Shown here: piece by piece, positions 26,000-31,473 of the stretch | Layout of the letters: every line of letters begins with the position of its first letter | How positions within the stretch are numbered: the first letter of the stretch is position 1 | Assembly (NCBI GenBank): GCA_964632005.1 | Contig: CAZWAP010000029.1 | Span: 1 to 31,473 of the forward strand | Length of the DNA stretch: 31,473 nt | DNA from: CAZWAP01 sp964632005 | Lineage (GTDB): Bacteria; Planctomycetota; Phycisphaerae; Sedimentisphaerales; Anaerobacaceae | Reading direction: 5' to 3' | Notes under the pieces: model-generated | Databases searched by the model: none | Told to the model about the DNA's origin: nothing | The model's input: the letters and a program-made list of their open reading frames with translations, nothing else | Position numbers and translations under genes: made by a program

Positions 26000-26410
26000 A
26001 TGGCTAAGCAATTACAAGTGATTGCGATAGTTGTTGTTGGCGGTTTGGCCCTGTCGTGTATGGTAGGCTGTGAGAGCGATGCCCAGACTGGGGCCGGCGT
26101 TGGCGCCCTGGTCGGTGCCGGGGTCGGCCAACTCGCCGGAGGCGACACAGAGTCTACCCTCATCGGAGCCGCCGTGGGTGGCGGTGCAGGCTATATGATC
26201 GGCAACGAGCGAGACAAGAAGAAAACGAAGGCCGAGATGGAGAATCTAAGGGCCGAGATGAACACCGTCACTGTCACCATCACCAACAGCAACGGCTCCA
26301 AGAGCCAGGTCCCGCTTAGAAAGCAGGGCGTCGGCTACGTTGGTCCCAGGGGCGAGTATTACGACCATCTGCCCACAGATAAGGAGCTCCAGCCGGTGTA
26401 TGGGTTTTAG
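26000..26410 (+). CDS. Glycine-zipper outer-membrane lipoprotein
   Basis: 136 residues from ATG 26000, chosen over ATG 25982 because AAGGAGG sits five bases upstream. The signal peptide V-I-A-I-V-V-V-G-G-L-A-L-S ends at a likely lipobox M-V-G-C (Cys at about 24). A glycine zipper follows (G-A-G-V-G-A-L-V-G-A-G-V-G-Q-L-A-G-G, then G-A-A-V-G-G-G-A-G-Y-M-I-G), as in YMGG/SlyB-type lipoproteins. After it come a Lys-rich linker (E-R-D-K-K-K-T-K) and a small C-terminal domain with Y-V-G-P-R-G-E-Y-Y. The last codons and stop lie in the 22-base direct repeat that recurs at 30611. A terminator follows at 26479. It probably sits in the outer membrane; its exact role is unknown. Confidence 0.85.
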   Translation: MAKQLQVIAIVVVGGLALSCMVGCESDAQTGAGVGALVGAGVGQLAGGDTESTLIGAAVGGGAGYMIGNERDKKKTKAEMENLRAEMNTVTVTITNSNGSKSQVPLRKQGVGYVGPRGEYYDHLPTDKELQPVYGF

Positions 26411-26412
26411 CG
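26391..26412. repeat. 22-base direct repeat, left copy
   Basis: Identical over 22 bases to 30611-30632 (begins AGCCGGTGTA, ends GTTTTAGCG). This copy contributes the final Pro-Val-Tyr-Gly-Phe and TAG of the glycine-zipper lipoprotein. Identity stops sharply at both ends. Confidence 0.95.
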
Positions 26413-26478
26413 CGCCGCGCGGATAAACGCCATTTCGCAGTGGTGCGTCCTAAACACGGCCGCCTACAGAAAAAACAG

Positions 26479-26515
26479 AAGGCCGAGGATTTTGGTTCAC
26501 CCTCGGCCTTTTCAT
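26479..26515 (+). terminator. Intrinsic terminator after the glycine-zipper lipoprotein
   Basis: Perfect 10-base stem AAGGCCGAGG / CCTCGGCCTT (26479-26488 and 26501-26510) with a 12-base loop, followed by TTCATTT; an A-rich run precedes it, so it may work on both strands. It lies 69 bases past the stop codon and separates the lipoprotein from the envelope operon. Confidence 0.8.
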
Positions 26516-26668
26516 TTGTATAGGGCTGTCTGAGCCTGTGCCTGGGGACGGGATTTTTTCGCAAACGGTGCAAGTTTATCCTTGAACCATCGGCGATCCC
26601 CCGGTAGTCTGTAGTTAGCTGAGGCCTGGCCACAGTACCGGGAAAAAGAGAATTGCATTACTCTGCAG

Positions 26669-26698
26669 TTCGCATAATTAGGACTTATGGCGTATAAT
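26669..26698 (+). promoter_or_regulatory. Candidate promoter of the CsgG-like operon
   Basis: Perfect TATAAT at 26693-26698, with TTCGCA (4 of 6 to consensus) 18 bases upstream at 26669-26674. A second TATAAT at 26717-26722 lacks a matching -35. The AT-rich region ends about 70-90 bases before ATG 26790. Confidence 0.4.
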
Positions 26699-26789
26699 AG
26701 CGATAGGTTTCCGCTCTATAATACTCCAGTGTAGCTACAAACTGTGGTCTGCATACAGTGGAATAATGGGACAGTACGTGGAGGATGTT

Positions 26790-28181
26790 ATGAAGCGGAG
26801 GTTGCTGGCGCGGAACGTACTTCTGAGCCTATTACTAGCACTCTTTTTCATAGGGTGTAACGCCCCGAAAAGCAACCTCAAGAAGTTCGACAACTACTTT
26901 GCATCCAACGATTATGCCAAATCCATCGAGTTCGCCAAATCCAAGCTCGGCAGAGGGCACAAGCGCAAGAAAAATGAGCTATTGTGGACAATGCAGCTTG
27001 GAGCAATGGAGAGATTGAGGCGGAACCACGACGCGAGTATCAAATACTTCGACCAGGCAGAAGAGCTGTTGAATCGCTATGACTTCCAGAACAAGGCACT
27101 GGACGCAGTTGGCTCAACGGTTGTCAATGAGAATATTGTTCCCTATCTGGGAGAAGAGTACGATGGCGTCATGATCAACACGTACAAGGCCCTGAGCTTC
27201 ATGGTGCTAAAGAACGACGATTTAGCGAGGGTTGAGTTTAACCGCGCGCTCGACCGGCAAAGACGCGCGAAAGAGAATTTCGCCAGGGAGATAGCAAAAC
27301 TCAAGAGCGAAATAGAACGGGAACAGAGCAAGGAAAGACCTCAAGTCAGACAGAGCGTCGAGAATCCAAAACTTGACGCTATAATATCCCAGAAATATCC
27401 AGGTCTCAACGAGTTCGAAGCCTACCCGGACTTTGTCAATCCCTTCACGACCTACATAGCCGGGGTCTACTTCAATCTTGTCGGTGACCATACAAAAGCT
27501 GTAGATTTGCTCAAAGAGGCTTACGGTATGGTGCAGGACAATCGCTATATAGCAGAAGATTTGGCTGTTACTGAAAGTCTCTTGGATGGGCAGGGCAAAT
27601 TGGAGGACACAGTTTGGGTGGTCTTCGAGAACGGCCTGGGACCGATCAAGAAGGAGATTCGACTAGACTTGCCCCTGTTCGTGGCGACGAACAAAGTGAA
27701 ATACGTCGGCATTGCGTTACCCAAACTCACCTTTAGAGAACAGGCGTATCCAGCCTTATGGGTCAAAGCCGGGCAGGCCAACTATCAGACTCTCCCCGTG
27801 GCGTCGATGGACAGGGTGGTGCAGACCGAATTCAAGAAGGATTTCAAGGGGATCCTGACCCGGGCGATCATCTCGGCGACGGTAAAAGCGGCGGCTCAAT
27901 ACGCCCTGCAGGAACAGAACACTTCCGGGGGAAGTCTGGCGTCCATCTTCATGGCCCTGTACTCATTTGCGACTACCGCGGCAGACGTGAGAATCTGGAC
28001 GACGCTGCCGAAAGACTTCCAGGTTGCCAGGTTTCGCATCCCGGACAACAGGTCGATACAGATAGCGCCCGCAGGCGGGACGCCCTTTGTCGTTAAAATT
28101 CCAAATTGCAAGAATGCACTGGTTTATGTTAGGATACCGTTTAGAGACGCAATCCCAGTCTACGATTTGATAACGTATTAG
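26790..28181 (+). CDS. COG3014-like TPR-type lipoprotein
   Basis: 463 residues from ATG 26790, which has GGAGG five bases upstream (an ATG eight codons earlier lacks one). The signal peptide is R-R-L-L-A-R-N-V-L-L-S-L-L-L-A-L-F-F-I-G-C, with Cys as the likely lipidated residue. The next 250 residues are helical and TPR-like (A-K-S-I-E-F-A, A-S-I-K-Y-F-D-Q-A-E-E-L-L, V-D-L-L-K-E-A-Y-G), with a charged stretch near 165-190. The C-terminal half is beta-rich, with V-W-V-V-F-E-N-G-L-G-P-I-K-K-E-I-R-L. This domain order and the neighbours match the COG3014 family, whose genes often accompany YcfL, LpoB and CsgG homologues. It is first of four same-strand genes and probably an outer-membrane complex scaffold. 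Confidence 0.8.
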   Translation: MKRRLLARNVLLSLLLALFFIGCNAPKSNLKKFDNYFASNDYAKSIEFAKSKLGRGHKRKKNELLWTMQLGAMERLRRNHDASIKYFDQAEELLNRYDFQNKALDAVGSTVVNENIVPYLGEEYDGVMINTYKALSFMVLKNDDLARVEFNRALDRQRRAKENFAREIAKLKSEIEREQSKERPQVRQSVENPKLDAIISQKYPGLNEFEAYPDFVNPFTTYIAGVYFNLVGDHTKAVDLLKEAYGMVQDNRYIAEDLAVTESLLDGQGKLEDTVWVVFENGLGPIKKEIRLDLPLFVATNKVKYVGIALPKLTFREQAYPALWVKAGQANYQTLPVASMDRVVQTEFKKDFKGILTRAIISATVKAAAQYALQEQNTSGGSLASIFMALYSFATTAADVRIWTTLPKDFQVARFRIPDNRSIQIAPAGGTPFVVKIPNCKNALVYVRIPFRDAIPVYDLITY

Positions 28182-28208
28182 CGAGTCTTTGATTGAAGGA
28201 GGAAACCA

Positions 28209-28646
28209 ATGAAAATCCTGATTATTTTATGCGTGTTATTGATAGTTATCGGGGTCGGCTGTGGACCTACTTCGAAAGATGCAAGAGTCAACGTGAGGCG
28301 CGGGGTGGCGAGTGACACGCTCGGTAGCAACATCATCACTCGGCCCATAACCGACGCATTCAGCACATTGATTGGAGAAGGCATCGTAATCGACAAGGCG
28401 GTTATGAACCGAAACAACAATTCCGGTCTCCTTCAGATTTTTGTCAGCGGGCACAACAGATCACCGAAGACAAAACGCTTCAGATACAGGGTTGAGTGGC
28501 TCGATGCGGATGGATTTGTGATCGATACGAAAACGAGTGTCTGGCTGCCGATGTCGGCGCTGGGTAAATCCCCGTTTCAGATTAAAGCTGTCGCACCGAG
28601 ACCGGAAGCCGTGAACTTTAGAATGGATACAAGAAAATGGGAGTAA
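28209..28646 (+). CDS. YcfL-like (DUF1425) lipoprotein
   Basis: 145 residues, with GGAGG upstream of the ATG and a hydrophobic signal I-L-I-I-L-C-V-L-L-I-V-I-G-V-G-C ending in a candidate lipid-attachment Cys (loose lipobox). The mature part has L-L-Q-I-F-V-S-G-H-N and F-R-Y-R-V-E-W-L-D-A-D-G-F-V-I-D, characteristic of YcfL/DUF1425, followed by a W-L-P-M-S-A-L-G turn and a K-A-V-A-P-R-P-E-A strand. It lies 27 bases after the COG3014-like gene and 3 bases before the LpoB-like gene. In enterobacteria ycfL sits beside lpoB, so the order is conserved. The function is unknown; an envelope-assembly role is inferred from context. Confidence 0.8.
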   Translation: MKILIILCVLLIVIGVGCGPTSKDARVNVRRGVASDTLGSNIITRPITDAFSTLIGEGIVIDKAVMNRNNNSGLLQIFVSGHNRSPKTKRFRYRVEWLDADGFVIDTKTSVWLPMSALGKSPFQIKAVAPRPEAVNFRMDTRKWE

Positions 28647-28649
28647 ACT

Positions 28650-29255
28650 ATGAAATCGAGAATGCTATTGATCGTTGGGTTAATTAGCATAGCGGCTGGC
28701 GGCTGCGGTGGAACAAAGACCACGAACATTGACATCTTGCACGACGATGGCAAGGCCGTGATGGCACTGGACTACAGGGATTTCGACAGAGCGGCAAGCG
28801 AGATGGTCCAGTCTCTGCTCAGCTCGGGTGCTCTTAAGAAGAAGGACGGCAGCAGATACGTCGTCGCTACCGGTCGAATCATCAATGATACGATGCAGAG
28901 GATCGATACCGACCAGTTGATGGCAAAAATCGAGGAGGAGCTCATGAACAGCGGCCAGGTGGTTATGAGCTCGGCGGTAGGCAGTGGTACTGACAAGCTG
29001 ATCCACGAGATGAGGGAGCTTAGAGATTCCGAAGAGTTCGACCAAAGTACGATAGGCAAGAGAGGAACTCTCATCGCCCCTGAGCTTACTATTTCCGGCA
29101 AGATATTCCAGAGGAATCTGCGCTACGATAGCAAGCGTCAGCAAGTCGAGTACTACTTTCAGTTGAAGCTCAGTGATACGACAACCGGCCTGAGATACTG
29201 GCAGAAAGAGACGATTATCGGCAAACGCGGCAGTAATAAGTCCGTTGCCTGGTAA
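28650..29255 (+). CDS. LpoB-like penicillin-binding-protein activator lipoprotein
   Basis: 201 residues starting three bases after the YcfL-like stop. The signal peptide I-V-G-L-I-S-I-A-A-G-G-C gives a lipidated Cys near 19. After D-Y-R-D-F-D-R-A-A-S-E-M-V, the Y-V-V-A-T-G-R-I-I-N-D-T strand, D-T-D-Q-L-type segment (I-D-T-D-Q-L-M-A-K-I), L-S-G-like G-K-I-F-Q-R and Y-Y-F-Q-L-K-L-S-D-T-T-T-G-L-R-Y-W form the CsgG/LpoB anticodon-binding-like fold. In E. coli LpoB spans the periplasm and activates PBP1B. Planctomycetes have unusual or reduced peptidoglycan, so a different partner is possible. It is cotranscribed with the COG3014-, YcfL- and CsgG-like genes. Confidence 0.82.
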   Translation: MKSRMLLIVGLISIAAGGCGGTKTTNIDILHDDGKAVMALDYRDFDRAASEMVQSLLSSGALKKKDGSRYVVATGRIINDTMQRIDTDQLMAKIEEELMNSGQVVMSSAVGSGTDKLIHEMRELRDSEEFDQSTIGKRGTLIAPELTISGKIFQRNLRYDSKRQQVEYYFQLKLSDTTTGLRYWQKETIIGKRGSNKSVAW

Positions 29256-29290
29256 GAATCTAAGCCGCTCCACTTTTTAGGGGACAAAAA

Positions 29291-30610
29291 ATGAAAAGGC
29301 TATATATGGTATTCGCTATCGGTCTTTTGACCTGCGCGAGCGTGTACGCCGCGGGCTCAAATGACGTCGTAGTCCGGGAGGTCATCGGCCGGGGCAGCAG
29401 CAGAAGCCAGGCTATAAAGGACGCGCTGTATGTAGCTGTGGGCCAGGCAAGAGGTGTGGAAGTTGGTTCCGGGCGCTATGAACTGGGCTTCTCTGAATCC
29501 GGCGTGGGCATCGACAGCTCAGGGCCTGACAAGAGAAAGATTCAATTCGATTCAATATCCATCGGTACAAGCGGCACCATCCACACAACGAGGATAGGAG
29601 GGTCCGTCAAGACCTACAAAGTACTCGAAGAGAGAGCGATCGACGGAGAAGGGTACGAGGTCAAGCTAAGGGTGGAGGTTTACGACTACGCCCCCCGCGG
29701 CGACGTCCAAAGACCCAAAGTGGGCGTGATGCCCGTCAGGACGCTGCAGCAGTCGTATCCTTTCCTCGACGTCCAAGTCCCAGCCGGGGTGGTTTCGACG
29801 CTGTTTACGCAAAGACTTGCAGCCGCGCTGACACAAACAAACAAGTTCGCCGTCCTTGACAGGGAAAGCATCGCCGAGTTCGCGCACGAAAAGGACCTGT
29901 TGTTCTCGAATGATGCGCCGCTTGAAGAGAAGGCGAAATTGGCTGAGATACTGGGTTCAGATTACCTGCTCGTGGGTACGATCTCGCAGGCCAAGCTCGA
30001 GAAGAAACAGAAACACCTAAGAGCAGCCGATTACACGGTCATTGAGTATAAAGCCAGATTCGTCTTCAACTACCGCCTTATTCTGAGCTTTACCAGGCAA
30101 ATCGTCGCGGCGGGCGTTGTCGAGAAGTATCTCGAGAACGATCAAATAAGGGCGCTTGCCGATGAACAGAACTCAGCTGAATGGGATGCCGGCCAACTTC
30201 GCGACGCTATTATGTCTATCGTCGCCAATGAAGTGGTTGCGAAAATCATAGACCAGGTTTACCCGATGCGGGTGGCGACAGTTCAGGAGGACGGCACAGT
30301 CATTGTGAATCAGGGCGGCGACAGAATCTCGCAGGGTATGCTTCTGGAAGTGTTCAAGGAGGGCGAGCAGATATTCGATCATGATACGAAGGAGTCCCTG
30401 GGTACGGTGGAGGCTCTCGTAGCAACGATAAGGGTCAAAAGAGTCGCCCAGAAGGTCTCATTCGCAGAAGTCGTCGAGGGCGATGCCTCCAAGATTTCAA
30501 AAGGCCTGATCTGCCGAGTCAAGAGGGTCAAAAATGATAGGGACATCGGAAGGAAAAGCGAGGTGATCAGGACCAAAACCGGCGGAGTCAAGTTGCCGTT
30601 TGACAAATAG
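29291..30610 (+). CDS. CsgG/HfaB-family protein
   Basis: 439 residues with a signal peptide (Y-M-V-F-A-I-G-L-L-T-C-A-S-V-Y-A). The Thr before its Cys makes it a poor lipobox, so signal peptidase I cleavage after V-Y-A is likelier, unlike lipidated E. coli CsgG. Residues 30-140 resemble the LPP20/flagellar-assembly-type domain (G-R-G-S-S-R-S-Q-A-I-K-D-A-L). The CsgG domain follows (about 145-300): G-V-M-P-V-R-T-L, L-F-T-Q-R-L-A-A-A-L, F-A-V-L-D-R-E-S and L-G-S-D-Y-L-L-V-G-T-I. A C-terminal beta domain (G-G-D-R-I-S-Q-G-M-L-L-E-V-F) resembles FlgT-type ends. It is last in the operon; the 22-base repeat begins directly after its TAG. CsgG itself is the curli secretion pore, but no curli subunit gene is here. 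Confidence 0.85.
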   Translation: MKRLYMVFAIGLLTCASVYAAGSNDVVVREVIGRGSSRSQAIKDALYVAVGQARGVEVGSGRYELGFSESGVGIDSSGPDKRKIQFDSISIGTSGTIHTTRIGGSVKTYKVLEERAIDGEGYEVKLRVEVYDYAPRGDVQRPKVGVMPVRTLQQSYPFLDVQVPAGVVSTLFTQRLAAALTQTNKFAVLDRESIAEFAHEKDLLFSNDAPLEEKAKLAEILGSDYLLVGTISQAKLEKKQKHLRAADYTVIEYKARFVFNYRLILSFTRQIVAAGVVEKYLENDQIRALADEQNSAEWDAGQLRDAIMSIVANEVVAKIIDQVYPMRVATVQEDGTVIVNQGGDRISQGMLLEVFKEGEQIFDHDTKESLGTVEALVATIRVKRVAQKVSFAEVVEGDASKISKGLICRVKRVKNDRDIGRKSEVIRTKTGGVKLPFDK

Positions 30611-30632
30611 AGCCGGTGTATGGGTTTTAGCG
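30611..30632. repeat. 22-base direct repeat, right copy
   Basis: Exact copy of 26391-26412, starting at the first base after the CsgG-like stop codon. Here it is non-coding. Its last four bases enter the next hairpin (30629-30657). Confidence 0.95.
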
Positions 30633-30657
30633 GCTTTGCCTGCAGGTAAAAGCCGCT
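30629..30657 (+). terminator. Hairpin after the CsgG-like operon, possible terminator
   Basis: Perfect 9-base stem AGCGGCTTT / AAAGCCGCT (30629-30637 and 30649-30657); the 11-base loop holds the palindrome CCTGCAGG. It begins 18 bases past the operon's stop. No T-run follows, so it may act as an mRNA 3' stabiliser rather than a terminator. Confidence 0.4.
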
Positions 30658-30722
30658 TGGCCCGGGCCGCTGCTCTCAATCCCGGTCGCCGGGAAAACCT
30701 GGCCTTTGAGGGGCTCGTTTCG

Positions 30723-30749
30723 ACCCGGGGCTTTATTTCAACCCCGGGT
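30723..30749 (-). terminator. Hairpin after the convergent lipoprotein gene
   Basis: Perfect 8-base stem ACCCGGGG / CCCCGGGT (30723-30730 and 30742-30749) with an 11-base loop, 37 bases past the stop of the minus-strand lipoprotein. A T-run is missing on both strands, so termination is only possible, not clear. Confidence 0.35.
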
Positions 30750-30785
30750 GCCCTGAAACTCGACACGTTCAGTTGCGGGCAGAAC

Positions 30786-31370
30786 TCAACGCTTCTTGGC
30801 CGGCAGTGTCTTGCAAATCTTTCTTATCAGCTTTCTTGCCCGCTCGACCTTTTCCGCAGAAAGGCCGGGGCCTCCGCTGCCCCGCAGGTTATCGGTCTTT
30901 GCAGGTGGGTTGAAAATACCGGCAGGCCCTTGCCGTGGCGATTGCTGCTCTTCGGCCATCCATAGAATACCGCCGGTCTCAACGTCTATCATTTTCGCCG
31001 CAATGGTTATCTCTTCGCCCAGGATCCGCACATCAACCGCGAGCACCGCCGGTACGTCAAGAGCCAGCCCGGCTCGAATCGCCGCCCTGATCCCGCCCTC
31101 CTCTGAGATCGCCACCCGCCTGCTCTTGAGCTCGCCGTCCACCTCGGCCCTGCTCATCGGCGTATAACCCCTGTCCTCCAGTTCAGTTGCAAAAAAATCG
31201 GCAATCTGGTTTCTTGCCTGTTCGGTTTCGAGGTCTCCTGCCACTGTGGCGATAGCGATCCTGTCCAGCTTCTCAAAGTCGAAACCCGCCTTGACGTAGC
31301 TCTCGCCCGAGGCGCATCCTCCGATAAGCGTAGCCGTCACAGAAAAAGCCGCAGCCATAATGATTCTCAT
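30786..31370 (-). CDS. CsgG/LpoB-fold lipoprotein
   Basis: 194 residues from ATG 31370, with AGAGG and CAGGG upstream. The signal peptide A-A-A-F-S-V-T-A-T-L-I-G-G-C ends at a lipidated Cys near 19. The mature part begins F-D-F-E-K-L-D-R-I-A-I-A-T-V-A-G-D, then Q-I-A-D-F-F-A-T-E-L-E-D-R-G-Y, A-V-L-A-V-D-V-R-I-L-G and A-A-K-M-I-D-V-E-T-G-G-I-L-W. This is the strand-helix pattern of the CsgG/LpoB/GNA1162 superfamily. A Pro/Gly-rich linker and a basic C-terminal helix follow. It faces the CsgG-like operon convergently and is a third member of the same fold at this locus. It is probably an outer-membrane lipoprotein; its partner is unknown. Confidence 0.78.
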   Translation of the reverse strand: MRIIMAAAFSVTATLIGGCASGESYVKAGFDFEKLDRIAIATVAGDLETEQARNQIADFFATELEDRGYTPMSRAEVDGELKSRRVAISEEGGIRAAIRAGLALDVPAVLAVDVRILGEEITIAAKMIDVETGGILWMAEEQQSPRQGPAGIFNPPAKTDNLRGSGGPGLSAEKVERARKLIRKICKTLPAKKR

Positions 31371-31473
31371 ACCCTGTGCCTCTGATTGTGAAGATCATCG
31401 ATAGTGTACCGACTCAGACGATACATCTCTAATCGATTCGGGCGGCTCTGTCAATGCCTTTCCACGGACGGCA

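Overview
The window looks like a chromosomal piece of a planctomycete, most likely class Phycisphaerae (Sedimentisphaerales-like). This is inferred from gene content, not from an rRNA gene. The pointers are two tandem PEP-CTERM-type exported proteins sharing a WTFDD.DNPA.PE.D.NPYGTA motif, a long secretin-type protein with a Gly/Tyr-rich tract, abundant Gfo/Idh/MocA and uroporphyrinogen-decarboxylase-like (UroD) proteins, GTP-type PEP carboxykinase, and outer-membrane lipoproteins of a diderm. No tRNA, rRNA, CRISPR array, transposase or integrase was recognised.

Layout. 1-2153 (-): 5' part of a large exported protein with coiled coil, secretin/STN-like domain and GY repeats, cut by the window edge. 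2481-3293 (+): TsaB, convergent and overlapping with a CNT nucleoside transporter (3257-4570, -). 4827-9876 (-): a four-gene ABC operon, read as ATPase (GldA-like), permease (GldF-like), GldG-like protein and DUF4340 protein. 10091-10883 (+): DUF362 protein with a one-base frameshift. 10948-12024 (-): exported metallophosphoesterase. 12671-14034 (-): the two PEP-CTERM-type genes behind a strong promoter at 14369-14396. 14100-16370: a gene-poor stretch with a damaged membrane-protein gene containing an in-frame TAG, two tiny membrane proteins (one apparently leaderless) and a 17-bp-arm hairpin.

16799-25830 (+): PEP carboxykinase behind a near-consensus promoter, then a five-gene metabolic locus: Gfo/Idh/MocA oxidoreductase, sodium:solute symporter, UroD-like protein, Nramp-fold transporter lacking the metal-binding motifs, and a second UroD-like protein. 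A good intrinsic terminator closes it at 25799-25829. The set reads as an uptake-plus-methyl-transfer/catabolic module with unknown substrate. It is the best candidate here for an undescribed pathway.

26000-31370: a glycine-zipper lipoprotein, then a four-gene cell-envelope operon (COG3014-like lipoprotein, YcfL-like, LpoB-like, CsgG-like), then a convergent CsgG/LpoB-fold lipoprotein. An exact 22-base direct repeat brackets the four-gene operon. Its left copy forms the last codons and stop of the glycine-zipper gene, and its right copy lies directly after the CsgG-like stop codon. The bracketed DNA looks less GC-rich than its surroundings. This suggests a cassette insertion, a duplication or, less interestingly, an assembly joint.

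Several genes have promoters close to the sigma70 consensus (TTGACA - 16 to 18 bases - TATAAT). Two of these sit so close to the start codon that leaderless or nearly leaderless mRNAs are expected.
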